A DNA stretch of 64,000 bases from Cellulosimicrobium sp. ES-005 (GCF_040448685.1 NZ_CP159290.1:4774001-4838000), one strand, 5' to 3'. Numbered from the stretch's first letter, positions 1-9,191 are shown. Made by a program: numbers and translations. The notes: generated by a model from the letters alone, not told the origin.

Positions 1-12
1 GACCCTGCAACG

Positions 13-46
13 CCGTCCACGAGACGGTCGTCCGGCCCGTGGACGG
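13..46. repeat. Inverted repeat, possible hairpin at window edge
   Basis: A 9-bp perfect inverted repeat (13-21 with 38-46) encloses 16 nt. It may be the terminator of a gene lying to the left of the window, which cannot be seen. No gene is visible in 1-146. Confidence 0.35.
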
Positions 47-64
47 TCGTGTGCGGGCGAGACG

Positions 65-103
65 ACGACGGGCGCCCCGCCGGCCTGGCGGGACGCCCGT
101 CGT
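65..103 (-). terminator. Probable intrinsic terminator of tRNA-Gly
   Basis: A 17-bp stem (65-81 with 87-103, one C-A mismatch) has a 5-nt loop. It lies 44 nt beyond the 3' end of the minus-strand tRNA-Gly. There is no U-run, as is common in high-GC actinobacteria. It could equally serve a plus-strand gene outside the window. Confidence 0.55.
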
Positions 104-146
104 GACGTGCGGGAGCGACGGTCGGGACGGAGCCCGAGCAGTCCGG

Positions 147-217
147 AGCGGGCGACGGGAATCGAACCCGCGTAGCCAGTTTGGAAGACTGGGGCTCTAC
201 CATTGAGCTACGCCCGC
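147..217 (-). tRNA. tRNA-Gly (anticodon TCC)
   Basis: Read on the minus strand, the 7-bp acceptor stem GCGGGCG/CGCCCGC, the D-arm AGCTCAATGGTAGAG, the anticodon loop CTTCCAA and the T-arm GGTTCGATTCC form a complete 71-nt cloverleaf including the discriminator base. The anticodon TCC reads GGA/GGG glycine codons. CCA is not encoded. A TAAGGT -10-like box on the minus strand near 292-297 could drive it. Confidence 0.97.
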
Positions 218-376
218 GCGGGCCGTGGAACCGCGGCCCGGGCTCCTCGGCAGGAGGAGCGAGGGCCGGCGCGGCGCCGACCTGCGGCCGCAACCTTAGC
301 AAACGTCGGTGGCGCGGACGTGCCGCCCACCTGCGGAAGCGGTCGCGCGCCGACGAGGACGACCCGCTCCCGCCAG

Positions 377-382
377 TACACT
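377..382 (+). promoter_or_regulatory. -10 box of tRNA-Pro
   Basis: TACACT lies 28 nt before the mature 5' end of tRNA-Pro, which suits a short precursor leader. No clear -35 is visible 17 nt upstream. The rest of 218-410 holds no gene that I can support. Confidence 0.4.
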
Positions 383-410
383 TGCCCTGGCCCGCCGCCG
401 CAGCGGGCGA

Positions 411-486
<76 letters not shown>

Positions 487-569
487 TTCGCGCGGCGCCC
501 CTCCGGGGGCGTCGTGGGGCGTCGACGACGTCCGGGCCGCGTCGACGGCCTCGTCCTCGAGAGGTGCCC

Positions 570-1526
570 GTGACCTTGTCCACGCCCGCGGCCGGACCCG
601 CGACCCGCGTCACCCTCGCGGCGCTGGTCGCCGCGGGCAGCGGCGCCGTGCTGTCGCTCCAGGGGCGCCTCAACGGCGACCTCGCCGCGGCGGGGACCGG
701 CCCCGTCGTCGCCGCCTGGCTCTCCTACGTCGGGACCCTCCTCGCGACCGTGCTCGTCGTGCTCGTCCGCCGGCGCGCCCGGTCCACGCTCGACGTCCTG
801 CGCGCCTCCGCGTCCTGGTGGTGGTTCGCGGTCGGGCTGTGCAGCGTCCCGATCGTCGTCGCCATGGCCGCCGGGGTCCCGCTCGTCGGCGTCGCCGTCG
901 CGTCGGTGTGCTCGGTCGCGGGCCAGACGGTCGCCGGTCTCGCGCTCGACGCGCGCGGCGTCGGCCTCCCCGCGCCGCTGCGGCTCACGCCGCGCCGGGC
1001 CGCCGCCGGCGTCGCGGCGCTCGTGGGTCTGGGTGTCGCGGTGCTCGGCGGCGCGACGACCGACGCGGGGTGGGGCGCCGTCCTCGCTGGGGTCGCGCTC
1101 TTCGTCGGCGGCGCGGTCCTGTGCGGGCAGCAGGCCGGGAACGGCCGGGTCGCGCAGCTCACCGGCGACCCGGTCGTCGCGACGCTCACCTCGGTCACGG
1201 GCGGGCTCGTGGGCATCTCCGTCGTCTGCGCGCTGGCCGCCGTCCTCGGCGGGCTCGACGGCGTCGCGCTCCCCGGGCGGTGGTGGCTCTACCTCGGCGG
1301 CCCGTTGGGGACGCTCGTCACCGTGGCGGCCGCGTACGCGGTGCGCCACCTCGGCACGTTCGTCCTCACGCTGACGGTCGTCGGCGGCCAGATGGTCATG
1401 GCCGTGCTGCTCGACGTGCTCGGCGTCGTCGGGCTGCGGTGGCAGACCGTCGTCGCGACCGCCGTCGTCGGGCTCGCGGTCCTGCTGGTGGTCCAGCGTC
1501 GCCCGGGCGCTCGCTCATCGGCCTGA
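570..1526 (+). CDS. DMT-type permease (DUF606/YdcZ-like, two repeats)
   Basis: This 318-residue hydrophobic protein has about ten membrane segments and two similar halves. The segment GAVLSLQGRLNGDLA near residue 30 resembles the N-terminal motif of DUF606/YdcZ members of the drug/metabolite transporter superfamily, here as a two-domain fusion. The substrate cannot be inferred. The GTG at 570 is chosen because GAGAGG lies 6 nt upstream and the preceding sequence is tRNA-Pro; the open frame running back through the tRNA is not coding. It stands alone, and trigger factor follows 110 nt later. It is probably an exporter of a small metabolite in the cytoplasmic membrane, but the direction of transport is unknown. 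Confidence 0.8.
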   Translation: MTLSTPAAGPATRVTLAALVAAGSGAVLSLQGRLNGDLAAAGTGPVVAAWLSYVGTLLATVLVVLVRRRARSTLDVLRASASWWWFAVGLCSVPIVVAMAAGVPLVGVAVASVCSVAGQTVAGLALDARGVGLPAPLRLTPRRAAAGVAALVGLGVAVLGGATTDAGWGAVLAGVALFVGGAVLCGQQAGNGRVAQLTGDPVVATLTSVTGGLVGISVVCALAAVLGGLDGVALPGRWWLYLGGPLGTLVTVAAAYAVRHLGTFVLTLTVVGGQMVMAVLLDVLGVVGLRWQTVVATAVVGLAVLLVVQRRPGARSSA

Positions 1527-1635
1527 CCACGACGCTTGACCGCTCGCGTACGATAGGACGGTTGCCCGTACGTCCGCGTGCGGAGCCGTCCCCGGCCGCA
1601 CGCCGGCCCGCCCCGATCAGTTGGAGACCATCGAA

Positions 1636-3045
1636 GTGAAGAGCGCCGTCGAGACCCTGGACCCCACCAAGGTCAAGCTGACCGTCGAGGTGGAGTACGA
1701 CGAGCTCAAGCCGAGCATCGAGCACGCCTACAAGCACATCGCGGAGCAGGTGAACATCCCCGGCTTCCGCAAGGGCAAGGTCCCGCCGCGCGTGATCGAC
1801 CAGCGCGTCGGCTGGGGCGCCGTCATCGAGCACGCCGTCAACGACGGCCTCTCGGGCTTCTACCGCCAGGCCGCCAGCGAGGAGAGCCTGCGCCCGCTCG
1901 GCCAGCCCGAGGTCGAGGTCACCGAGATCCCGGCGAAGGCCGGCGAGGGCCAGCTGGTCTTCACCGCCGAGGTCGAGGTGCGCCCCGAGATCACGCTGCC
2001 CGCCCTCGACTCGCTCGCCATCACGGTGGAGCCCGCCGAGGTCACGGACGAGGACGTCACCGAGCGCCTCGACGCGCTCCGCGAGCGCTTCGGCACCCTC
2101 GTCGGCGTCGACCGCCCCGCGGCCGAGGGCGACTTCGTCGTGCTCGACCTCAAGGCCGAGATCGACGGCGAGGAGGTCGACTCCGTCTCCGGCGTCAGCT
2201 ACCAGATCGGCTCGGGCAACATGCTCGAGGGTCTGGACGAGGCGCTCACCGGCCTCTCGGCCGACGAGACGACCACGTTCACCGCGCCCCTGGCCGGTGG
2301 CGAGCACGAGGGCAAGGAGGCGTCGGTCACCGTCACGGCCACCTCGGTCAAGCAGCGCGACCTGCCCGAGGCGGACGACGACTTCGCCCAGCTCGCGTCC
2401 GAGTTCGACACGCTCGAGGAGCTCACCGCGGACCTGCGCGAGCAGGTCGCGAGCATCAAGACCTCGAACCAGGCCGTCGCCGCCCGTGACGAGCTCCTCA
2501 AGGCGCTCAACGACGCCGTCGAGATCCCCGTGCCGTCGGGCGTCGTCGAGGCCGAGGTGCACCGCCACCTCGAGTCCGAGGGCCGGCTGGAGGACGAGAC
2601 GCACCGCGCCGAGGTCACCGTCGAGGCGACCGACGCCATCCGCAACCAGATCCTGCTCGACACCCTCGCCGAGCAGCTCGAGATCAAGGTCGCGCAGAAC
2701 GAGCTCCTCGAGTACCTCGTGAGCGCGTCGCGCCAGTACGGGATGGACCCGAACCAGTTCATCCAGTCGCTCGACCAGGGCGGGCAGATCCCCGCGATGG
2801 TCGGCGAGGTCGCGCGCTCCAAGTCGCTCGCCGTCGCGCTGCGCCAGATCGAGGTCAAGGACTCGGCCGGCGCCGTCGTCGACCTCACCGAGTTCATCGG
2901 CTCGGACGACGAGGACGCCGCCGCGGACGAGTCGGTCGAGGACGTCGCCGCCGAGCCCGTCGAGGAGGCGCTCGTCGACGACTCCGCCGACGCCGCCGCC
3001 GAGGCGCCGGTCGCGGACGACGAGAAGGACGCGACGAAGGCCTGA
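1636..3045 (+). CDS. tig: Trigger factor, ribosome-associated chaperone
   Basis: Trigger factor binds nascent chains at the ribosome exit tunnel and has peptidyl-prolyl isomerase activity. The N-terminal ribosome-binding signature GFRKGKVPP lies near residue 43. A central FKBP-like domain (about 160-240) and a C-terminal chaperone domain follow. The 469-residue length suits actinobacterial members, and the last 50 or so residues are an acidic Ala/Asp/Glu-rich tail. The GTG at 1636 (reading [12 protein letters not shown]) is preferred over the in-frame TTG at 1621: it has GGAGA 8 nt upstream and matches the usual family start. A TTGACC hexamer at 1536 may belong to the promoter. It precedes clpP1, clpP2 and clpX, a common actinobacterial order linking folding and proteolysis. 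Confidence 0.97.
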   Translation: MKSAVETLDPTKVKLTVEVEYDELKPSIEHAYKHIAEQVNIPGFRKGKVPPRVIDQRVGWGAVIEHAVNDGLSGFYRQAASEESLRPLGQPEVEVTEIPAKAGEGQLVFTAEVEVRPEITLPALDSLAITVEPAEVTDEDVTERLDALRERFGTLVGVDRPAAEGDFVVLDLKAEIDGEEVDSVSGVSYQIGSGNMLEGLDEALTGLSADETTTFTAPLAGGEHEGKEASVTVTATSVKQRDLPEADDDFAQLASEFDTLEELTADLREQVASIKTSNQAVAARDELLKALNDAVEIPVPSGVVEAEVHRHLESEGRLEDETHRAEVTVEATDAIRNQILLDTLAEQLEIKVAQNELLEYLVSASRQYGMDPNQFIQSLDQGGQIPAMVGEVARSKSLAVALRQIEVKDSAGAVVDLTEFIGSDDEDAAADESVEDVAAEPVEEALVDDSADAAAEAPVADDEKDATKA

Positions 3046-3078
3046 CACGTCGCCGGCCGGTCGGCCGGAGCAGGTCCC

Positions 3079-3118
3079 ACGACGGCCCGCACCCTCCGCG
3101 CGAGGGGCGGGCCGTCGT
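3079..3118 (+). terminator. Intrinsic terminator after tig
   Basis: A 12-bp outer stem (3079-3090 with 3107-3118) continues as a 5-bp inner stem (3092-3096 with 3102-3106) with one bulged A and a CGCGC loop. It lies 34 nt past the tig stop and separates tig from clpP1P2. Confidence 0.7.
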
Positions 3119-3163
3119 CGTGCCCGTGCCGTGCCGGCGCGCGTCGGCCACCTGGTGCGCCGT

Positions 3164-3216
3164 CAGCGAAAACGCGCGCTGTCGGGACGAACGCCGGGCA
3201 CCGACCGCGTTAGGGT
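3164..3216 (+). promoter_or_regulatory. clpP1P2 promoter region with inverted repeat
   Basis: A TAGGGT -10-like box (3211-3216) lies about 90 nt before clpP1. Upstream is an inverted repeat CAGCG-N8-CGCTG (3164-3168 and 3177-3181). In actinobacteria clp genes are usually activated by ClgR, but I could not match this repeat to the ClgR consensus, so the regulator is left open. Confidence 0.35.
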
Positions 3217-3308
3217 CACTGCAGCACGGCCGGACCGGGACACGCTCCCGGCGCCGGCCAGGGCAGCGCAGGCGGGGGCGACCCGCGGGAGCGACGAAGG
3301 AGATGGAA

Positions 3309-3950
3309 GTGAACGAGCTGTACCTGCCGTCCGACGCGACGGCCCCGGTCAACCGCGCCGAGGGTCCGGGCTTCGGACTCAACGACTCCATCTACAACCG
3401 GCTCCTCAAGGAGCGCATCATCTGGCTCGGCTCGGAGGTGCGCGACGAGAACGCGAACGCCATCTGCGCCCAGATGATGCTGCTCGCCGCGGAGGACCCG
3501 GAGAAGGACATCTGGCTCTACATCAACTCGCCCGGCGGGTCGATCACGGCCGGCATGGCGATCTACGACACCATGCAGTACATCCAGCCCGACGTCGCGA
3601 CGATCGCGATGGGCATGGCGGCCTCGATGGGCCAGTTCCTGCTCTCGTCCGGCACCAAGGGCAAGCGGTACGCGACGCCGCACGCGCGCGTCATGATGCA
3701 CCAGCCCTCGGGCGGCATCGGCGGCACCGCGACCGACGTGCGCATCAACGCGCAGCTCATCATGCACATGAAGCAGGTGCTCTCCGAGCTGACGGCCGAG
3801 CAGACGGGCAAGCCGCTCGAGCAGATCCTCAAGGACAACGACCGCGACAGCTGGTTCACGGCCGAGGAGGCGCTGGAGTACGGCTTCATCGACCACGTCG
3901 TCACCAACGCGTCGTCCGTGACCGGCGGCGGCGGCACCACGGGTTCCTGA
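3309..3950 (+). CDS. clpP1: ATP-dependent Clp protease proteolytic subunit 1
   Basis: This is the serine protease subunit of the ClpP barrel, which works with ClpX or ClpC. The triad is visible: Ser106 in GMAASMGQ, His131 in MMHQP and Asp180 in DRDSWF. The oligomer motif YINSPGGS lies near residue 71. Length is 213 residues from GTG 3309, which has GAAGGAG 6 nt upstream; the ATG at 3303 abuts the Shine-Dalgarno sequence and is less likely. clpP2 starts 37 nt downstream, and actinobacteria normally assemble mixed ClpP1P2 14-mers from such a pair. A short Gly-rich tail ends the protein. Confidence 0.97.
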   Translation: MNELYLPSDATAPVNRAEGPGFGLNDSIYNRLLKERIIWLGSEVRDENANAICAQMMLLAAEDPEKDIWLYINSPGGSITAGMAIYDTMQYIQPDVATIAMGMAASMGQFLLSSGTKGKRYATPHARVMMHQPSGGIGGTATDVRINAQLIMHMKQVLSELTAEQTGKPLEQILKDNDRDSWFTAEEALEYGFIDHVVTNASSVTGGGGTTGS

Positions 3951-3987
3951 CCCCGCACCGGACACCAGACTTCACCGAGGAGAACCC

Positions 3988-4704
3988 GTGAGCTTCAGCG
4001 CCGAGTCCCAGTACCTGTCCACCGCGCAGCGCCTCGCCGGCGCGGGCGCGCGCCCCGGCGGCATCGCCCTGCCGGGCGGCGCGCCGTCGGCGCGGTACGT
4101 CCTCCCGCAGTTCGAGGAGCGCACCGCGTACGGCTTCAAGCGGCAGGACCCCTACACCAAGCTGTTCGAGGACCGCATCATCTTCCTGGGCGTCCAGGTC
4201 GATGACGCGTCCGCCGACGACGTCATGGCCCAGCTCCTCGTGCTCGAGAGCCAGGACCCCGACCGCGACATCATCCTCTACATCAACTCGCCGGGCGGGT
4301 CGTTCACCGCGATGACCGCGCTCTACGACACGATGCAGTACATCAAGCCGCAGATCCAGACGGTCTGCCTGGGCCAGGCGGCGTCGGCCGCAGCGGTCCT
4401 GCTCGCCGCCGGCCAGCCGGGCAAGCGCCTCGCGCTGCCGAACGCGCGCGTGCTCATCCACCAGCCCGCGATGGAGGGCGGCGGCTACGCGCAGGCGTCC
4501 GACATCGAGATCCACGCGAACGAGCTCATCCGCATGCGCGAGTGGCTCGAGGACACGCTGGCCCTGCACTCGGGCAAGTCGGTCGAGCAGGTCCGTCAGG
4601 ACATCGAGCGCGACAAGATCCTCACCGCCGAGCAGGCGAAGGAGTACGGCCTCGTGGACCAGGTCCTCGAGAGCCGCAAGGCCGTCGCGGTCAACAAGCC
4701 CTGA
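3988..4704 (+). CDS. clpP2: ATP-dependent Clp protease proteolytic subunit 2
   Basis: This second ClpP paralogue partners ClpP1 in a hetero-14-mer. Ser133 (GQAASA), His158 (LIHQP) and Asp209 (ERDKIL) form the triad, and YINSPGGS is present near residue 98. The N-terminus is about 25 residues longer than in ClpP1, with a Gly/Ala/Pro-rich stretch that may be a propeptide. The GTG at 3988 has CGAGGAGA upstream. It is co-transcribed with clpP1 (37-nt gap) and followed by a strong hairpin before clpX, so clpX probably also has its own promoter. Confidence 0.97.
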   Translation: MSFSAESQYLSTAQRLAGAGARPGGIALPGGAPSARYVLPQFEERTAYGFKRQDPYTKLFEDRIIFLGVQVDDASADDVMAQLLVLESQDPDRDIILYINSPGGSFTAMTALYDTMQYIKPQIQTVCLGQAASAAAVLLAAGQPGKRLALPNARVLIHQPAMEGGGYAQASDIEIHANELIRMREWLEDTLALHSGKSVEQVRQDIERDKILTAEQAKEYGLVDQVLESRKAVAVNKP

Positions 4705-4735
4705 CCTGACCGCCCGGACCGCTCGACCCTCACGC

Positions 4736-4769
4736 CGCGCCGCCGTCCCCCGCCCGGGGCGGCGGCGCG
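4736..4769 (+). terminator. Intrinsic terminator after clpP2
   Basis: The left arm 4736-4750 pairs with 4756-4769, giving ten plus four GC pairs around one bulged T and a short loop. It lies 32 nt past clpP2. A TTGCAC hexamer at 4775-4780 just beyond could be a -35 for clpX, but no convincing -10 follows. Confidence 0.6.
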
Positions 4770-4917
4770 ACACGTTGCACCCCGTCCGGGGAGCCCACCT
4801 GACAACGGGGGCCCCGTGGTGTGGAATGGGGAGCAGGACTCGCTCGGCCGTGCTCGGGCCCCGCGCCGTCGATCCCGACGGCGGGAGGCCCCGGGCACCC
4901 GGACAAGGAGACGCGTA

Positions 4918-6204
4918 GTGGCTCGTATCTCAGACGGCGCCGACCTGCTGAAGTGCTCGTTCTGCGGCAAGTCGCAGAAGCAGGTCAAGAAGCTCATCGC
5001 GGGCCCCGGTGTGTACATCTGCGACGAGTGCATCGACCTGTGCAACGAGATCATCGAGGAGGAGCTCGCCGAGGCGACGGAGCTCGGCCTCACGGAGCTG
5101 CCCAAGCCCAAGGAGATCTTCGAGTTCCTCGAGCAGTACGTCATCGGCCAGGACGCCGCGAAGCGGGCCCTGGCCGTCGCCGTCTACAACCACTACAAGC
5201 GCGTCCAGGCGGGCGAGCAGTCCAAGCCGTCGAGCCCGGAGGACCCGGACTACGTGGAGCTGGCGAAGTCGAACATTCTGTTGATCGGTCCGACGGGGAC
5301 GGGTAAGACGTATCTGGCGCAGACGTTGGCGCGGATGTTGAACGTGCCGTTCGCGATCGCGGATGCGACGGCGCTCACCGAGGCGGGGTATGTCGGTGAG
5401 GACGTGGAGAACATTCTGTTGAAGCTGGTGCAGGCGGCGGACTTCGACGTGAAGAAGGCTGAGACGGGGATCATCTATATCGATGAGATCGACAAGGTGG
5501 CTCGCAAGGCGGAGAACCCGTCGATCACGCGTGATGTGTCGGGTGAGGGTGTGCAGCAGGCGTTGTTGAAGATCATCGAGGGTACGAGCGCGTCGGTGCC
5601 GCCGCAGGGTGGTCGTAAGCATCCGCATCAGGAGTTCATCCAGGTGGACACGTCGAACGTGTTGTTCATCGTGGCGGGGGCGTTTGCGGGGTTGGACGAC
5701 ATCGTGGCGGCGCGGGCGCGCAAGCGGGGGGTGGGGTTTGGTGCGTCGATCGAGACGGGTGCGGGGGAGGATCTGTTCGCGCAGGTGCGCCCGGAGGATC
5801 TGCATCGGTTCGGGTTGATCCCGGAGTTCATCGGGCGTCTTCCGGTGATCGCGTCGGTGTCGGCGTTGGACTCCGAGGCGTTGGTGCGGATTCTGACGCA
5901 GCCGCGCAATGCGTTGGTGAAGCAGTATCAGCGGATGTTCGCGATCGACGGGGTGGAGCTGGAGTTCACCGAGGGTGCGGTGGAGGCGGTCGCGGAGCAG
6001 GCGTTGTTGCGGGGGACGGGGGCGCGGGGGTTGCGGGCGATCATGGAGGAGGTGTTGCAGCAGGTGATGTTCGACGTGCCGTCGCGTGATGACGTGGAGC
6101 GGGTCGTGATCACGCGGGAGGTCGTGCTGGACAACGTGAACCCCACGATCGTGCCGCGCACCTCCACCGCGCGCAGCCGCACCCCGCGGGAGAAGTCCGC
6201 CTGA
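4918..6204 (+). CDS. clpX: ClpX, AAA+ unfoldase of the ClpXP protease
   Basis: ClpX recognises and unfolds substrates and feeds them to ClpP. The N-terminal zinc-binding domain has Cys13, Cys16, Cys35 and Cys38; the Walker A is GPTGTGKT (124-131), with Walker [10 protein letters not shown] further on. Length is 428 residues, the usual size. The GTG at 4918 has AAGGAG 7 nt upstream and reads [17 protein letters not shown], the normal family start. One feature stands out: up to about 5260 codons end mostly in C or G like the neighbouring genes, but from about 5265 to 6140 the gene uses TTG for leucine (at least 15 times) and many GGT, GGG, TAT and GAT codons, then reverts. The protein is intact and typical throughout. 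Confidence 0.98.
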   Translation: MARISDGADLLKCSFCGKSQKQVKKLIAGPGVYICDECIDLCNEIIEEELAEATELGLTELPKPKEIFEFLEQYVIGQDAAKRALAVAVYNHYKRVQAGEQSKPSSPEDPDYVELAKSNILLIGPTGTGKTYLAQTLARMLNVPFAIADATALTEAGYVGEDVENILLKLVQAADFDVKKAETGIIYIDEIDKVARKAENPSITRDVSGEGVQQALLKIIEGTSASVPPQGGRKHPHQEFIQVDTSNVLFIVAGAFAGLDDIVAARARKRGVGFGASIETGAGEDLFAQVRPEDLHRFGLIPEFIGRLPVIASVSALDSEALVRILTQPRNALVKQYQRMFAIDGVELEFTEGAVEAVAEQALLRGTGARGLRAIMEEVLQQVMFDVPSRDDVERVVITREVVLDNVNPTIVPRTSTARSRTPREKSA

Positions 6205-6725
6205 CCGGCAACCCGCGGAGAGAGAACCCTGCTCGGCCGAGGTCGACGCTTGGTCGCGTCTCAGGCCCGCGTGGTCGGGTCCGCGGCGCGGGTGGCCTCG
6301 GTGCTCGGGGCTGCGGCGCCGTCACCCCGGTTCCTCGGCCGTGGGTTCGAGGAGCGCCGCTTTGACGCCCCTTCGCATCCGAGCCCACCCCCACCGCTCG
6401 GCGATCGTCTCGCCCGGGACGTCGGTCGCCGCTCGCGACCATCGGGTGCCCCGCCGGGGCGGGGCGGGTGCGCCCGTGCCGGCTCGGCATGTGCCCGACC
6501 AGGCCGTCCTGGTGGCTCGAGCAGGCGACAAGGACGGGTCCCGCGCGCCAGACGCGCCCGAACCACCTGCCCGACGTGACGGTCCCGCGACCGGCGACTG
6601 TCCCGGCGCGGCGGTGCGGCGATCCGGCCGGTCGCGCGGCCTGGCCGGCCGCGCGGCGCGGGCCGAGGCCCACTCCGCGGGGGGTCGCCCAAGGTGAGCA
6701 ACGACCAGGGTGAGACGACGTCGGG

Positions 6726-6819
6726 CGGGGTGGGTGGTGGTGCCGCGTCGTGGTCGGGCCTGGCGGGAGCCGCGAGGAACGAGCGGCGGATGGTAGACGC
6801 GGCACCACCACCCACCCCG
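6726..6819. repeat. Perfect 24-bp inverted repeat, 46-nt spacer
   Basis: Positions 6726-6749 are the exact reverse complement of 6796-6819. The arm core is GGGTGGGTGGTGGTGCCGCG and the spacer is 6750-6795. The arms are unusually G/T-rich on one strand. It lies about 100 nt beyond the 3' end of the minus-strand acyl-CoA ligase. It could be a cruciform, a transcript-end structure or the remnant of a mobile repeat; no transposase is present. Confidence 0.85.
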
Positions 6820-6855
6820 ACCACCCAGGCCGACCACGCGCCGTCGGGCACAAAG

Positions 6856-6893
6856 ACCACGGCTCTACCTCGCGCAACCACGGCTCTACCTCG
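6856..6893. repeat. 17-nt direct repeat, two copies
   Basis: ACCACGGCTCTACCTCG occurs at 6856-6872 and again at 6877-6893, 21 nt apart, just beyond the stop codon of the minus-strand acyl-CoA ligase. Its function is unknown. Confidence 0.8.
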
Positions 6894-6917
6894 GGGGGAC
6901 CGGGGCCGGGGGCTCGG

Positions 6918-8735
6918 TCAGGCGTCGGCGCCCACCTTGGCGCCGTAGAGGGTGTCGATCGTGTCGGCGAAGTCCTTGATGACGAGGCCGCGCTTCACCT
7001 TGAGGGACGGGGTGAGGTAGCCGTTCTGCTCGGTGAAGTCCGAGGTCAGCACGGTGATCTTCCGGATCGACTCGGCGCGGGAGACGGCCTCGTTCGCGTG
7101 CGCGACGGCGCGGTCGAGCGCGGCGAGGACGTCGGGGTTCGTGGCGGCGGCGTCGACGTCCATGGGCGGCAGGCCGTGGGTCGCGAGCCAGCCCGGGAGC
7201 ATCTCGGCGTCGAGCGTGACGAGGGCGCCGATGAAGGGGCGCTGGTCGCCCACGACGACGACCTGGCTCACGAGCGGGTGGGCGCGCAGGCGGTCCTCCA
7301 GCACCGCCGGGGCGACGTTCTTGCCGCCGGCGGTGACGATGATCTCCTTCTTGCGGCCGGTGATCCGCAGGTAGCCGTCGTCGTCGAACGCGCCGAGGTC
7401 GCCGGTGCGGAACCAGCCGTCCTGGAGCGCCTCGGCGGTGAGCTCGGGCTGGTTGCGGTAGCCGCGGAAGACGTGGTCGCCCTTGACGAGCAGCTCGCCG
7501 TCGTCGTCGATCCGCAGCGAGGTGCCGGGAAACGCGGGCCCGACGGTGCCGATCTTGGTGAGGCCGGGCAGGTTCACGGCGGTGGGGGCCGTCGTCTCGG
7601 TGAGGCCGTAGCCCTCGAGGATGCGCAGCCCGACGCCGCGGTAGAAGTGCCCGAGCCGCTCGCCGAGGGGCGCGCCGCCGGAGATCGAGTACGTGAGCTG
7701 CCCGCCCATCGCGGCCCGGAGCGTCGAGTAGACGAGCCGGTCGGCGACGGCGTGCTGCGCGCGCAGCCCGAACGACGGTCCGCCCGCGGTGTCGAGCGCG
7801 CGCGACCACGTGATCGCGACCTTCGCGGCCCAGTGGAAGACCTTGCGCTTGGCGCCCGTCCCGGTCTTCTGCTCGGCCGTGTTGTAGACCTTCTCGAAGA
7901 CGCGCGGCACGGCGAGCAGGAACGTGGGGCGGAACGTCCCGAGGTCGGCGACGAGGTTCTTGGTGTCCCACGAGTGCGCGAGCACGGCGTTCGACGCGAC
8001 GACGACGACCTGGATGAAGCGCGCGAAGACGTGGGCGAGCGGCAGGAACAGGAGGGTGCGCGCGCCGTCGGAGTCGAGGATCTCGGCGAGGCCGGCACGG
8101 CCGTTCAGCGCGAGGTGGACGAAGTTCCGGTGCGTGAGCTCGACGCCCTTGGGGCGCCCGGTCGAGCCGGAGGTGTAGATGACCGTCGCGAGGTCGTCGA
8201 CCCGCTGGGCGGCACGACGGCGGTCGACCTCCTCGGCGGGGACGTCAGCGCCTGCGGCGCGCAGGGCGTCCACGGCGCCGTCCTCGACGACGAGCACGTC
8301 CTCCAGGGCGGGCAGGCGGTCCCGCACGGACGCGACCTCGGCGGCGTGGGAGGCGGTCTCCACGACGGCGAGCCGCACGGCGGCGTCCGACAGGATCCAG
8401 TGCACCTGCTCGGCCGACGACGTCTCGTAGACGGGCACGGGGACGGCGCCCACGGCCCACGCCGCGAAGTCGAGGAGGGTCCACTCGTAGCGCGTGCGCG
8501 ACATGATCGCGACGTGGTCTCCCGGCTCGATGCCGCGGGCCACGAGGCCGCGCGCGACGGCGACGACGTCCGCCTCGAACTCCTGCGCGGTGACGGGCTC
8601 CCACGGGCCGTCCGCGGTGGTCCGGCGCTCGACGAGCGTCGCGTGGGGTCCACGGGCGACACGGTCGGTGAGGAGGGTGCTGATGGTCGCCGTGGGGGAG
8701 ACCTCGACGAGGCTCGGCGACGCGTGTTCCGTCAT
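6918..8735 (-). CDS. Long-chain acyl-CoA synthetase (AMP-binding, FadD-like)
   Basis: The enzyme activates a fatty acid to acyl-AMP and then to acyl-CoA, at the membrane or in the cytosol. The AMP-binding P-loop motif is YTSGSTGRPKG, followed by EGYGLTETT, GWFRTGDLG and the C-terminal GRKKEIIVTAGGKNV segment; the substrate-positioning Lys lies in SLKVKRG near the C-terminus. At 605 residues it matches the FadD15-like AMP-dependent synthetases of actinobacteria. The ATG at 8735 has GGAGAG upstream. It is transcribed away from chorismate mutase; the two genes are divergent with about 105 nt between starts. Chain-length preference cannot be read from sequence. Confidence 0.93.
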   Translation of the reverse strand: MTEHASPSLVEVSPTATISTLLTDRVARGPHATLVERRTTADGPWEPVTAQEFEADVVAVARGLVARGIEPGDHVAIMSRTRYEWTLLDFAAWAVGAVPVPVYETSSAEQVHWILSDAAVRLAVVETASHAAEVASVRDRLPALEDVLVVEDGAVDALRAAGADVPAEEVDRRRAAQRVDDLATVIYTSGSTGRPKGVELTHRNFVHLALNGRAGLAEILDSDGARTLLFLPLAHVFARFIQVVVVASNAVLAHSWDTKNLVADLGTFRPTFLLAVPRVFEKVYNTAEQKTGTGAKRKVFHWAAKVAITWSRALDTAGGPSFGLRAQHAVADRLVYSTLRAAMGGQLTYSISGGAPLGERLGHFYRGVGLRILEGYGLTETTAPTAVNLPGLTKIGTVGPAFPGTSLRIDDDGELLVKGDHVFRGYRNQPELTAEALQDGWFRTGDLGAFDDDGYLRITGRKKEIIVTAGGKNVAPAVLEDRLRAHPLVSQVVVVGDQRPFIGALVTLDAEMLPGWLATHGLPPMDVDAAATNPDVLAALDRAVAHANEAVSRAESIRKITVLTSDFTEQNGYLTPSLKVKRGLVIKDFADTIDTLYGAKVGADA

Positions 8736-8828
8736 GGGACTCTCCGCTGAGTGGGACGGCAGGTAGGGACGGCGTGACACTTTACTCCGTACTCCGAGTA
8801 TCGCGTTCCTCGGGTCGCCGGGCGCGCC

Positions 8829-8834
8829 TAGGAT
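8829..8834 (+). promoter_or_regulatory. -10 box for leaderless chorismate mutase mRNA
   Basis: TAGGAT lies 6 nt before the GTG at 8841, and no Shine-Dalgarno sequence is visible. Transcription would begin at or next to the start codon. Confidence 0.6.
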
Positions 8835-8840
8835 CAGTGG

Positions 8841-9191
8841 GTGACGAACCCGCCCGGCCCCGCTGCCGTCCCCGCCGAGATCCTCATGCTGCGCGACAGC
8901 ATCGACAACATCGACGCCGCGCTCATGCACCTGCTCGCGGAGCGGTTCAAGTTCACGCGCCGGGTCGGGGAGCTCAAGGCGCAGGGAGGGTTGCCGCCGG
9001 CCGACCCCGACCGGGACCGGCAGCAGATCGCGCGCCTCACCGGGATCGCCGACGCCGCGGGCCTCGACCCCCAGTTCGCGGAGCAGTTCCGCGAGTTCAT
9101 CGTCCGCGAGGTCATCCGCCACCACGAGCGGATCGCCGCGGAGCACGCCGCGTCGGGCGAGGGCACGCCCGTCCTCGACACCTACTCCTGA
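8841..9191 (+). CDS. Chorismate mutase, AroQ type
   Basis: Chorismate mutase converts chorismate to prephenate in phenylalanine and tyrosine synthesis. The 116-residue all-helical protein has the AroQ pattern: LRDSIDNIDAALMHLLAERF (helix 1), a Lys in GELKAQ and RQQIARL further on. It is free-standing and cytosolic, with no dehydratase or ACT domain. The GTG at 8841 lacks a ribosome-binding site but has TAGGAT 6 nt upstream, which suggests a leaderless transcript. Actinobacterial AroQ enzymes of this kind often depend on DAHP synthase for full activity; that partner is not in the window. Confidence 0.9.
   Translation: MTNPPGPAAVPAEILMLRDSIDNIDAALMHLLAERFKFTRRVGELKAQGGLPPADPDRDRQQIARLTGIADAAGLDPQFAEQFREFIVREVIRHHERIAAEHAASGEGTPVLDTYS

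Larger units (their letters stand above)
6205..6917. other. Gene-poor gap between clpX and acyl-CoA ligase
   Basis: This 713-nt interval lies between convergent genes. Reading frames exist on both strands, but their translations are Arg/Pro/Gly-rich without motifs, so I do not call a gene. It holds the inverted repeat at 6726-6819 and the direct repeat at 6856-6893, described separately. It may be decayed sequence or a repeat-bearing spacer. Confidence 0.5.

Noticed and set aside
1621-1635. TTG 1621 as the trigger factor start
   Set aside because: The Shine-Dalgarno GGAGA lies inside this stretch and the family begins at VKSAVETL from GTG 1636.
3164-3181. ClgR operator upstream of clpP1
   Set aside because: An inverted repeat is present, but its spacing and bases do not fit the ClgR consensus that I know.
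6261-6881. Protein-coding gene on the minus strand after the acyl-CoA ligase
   Set aside because: The translation is low-complexity Arg/Pro/Gly with no motif or Shine-Dalgarno sequence and contains the inverted repeat.
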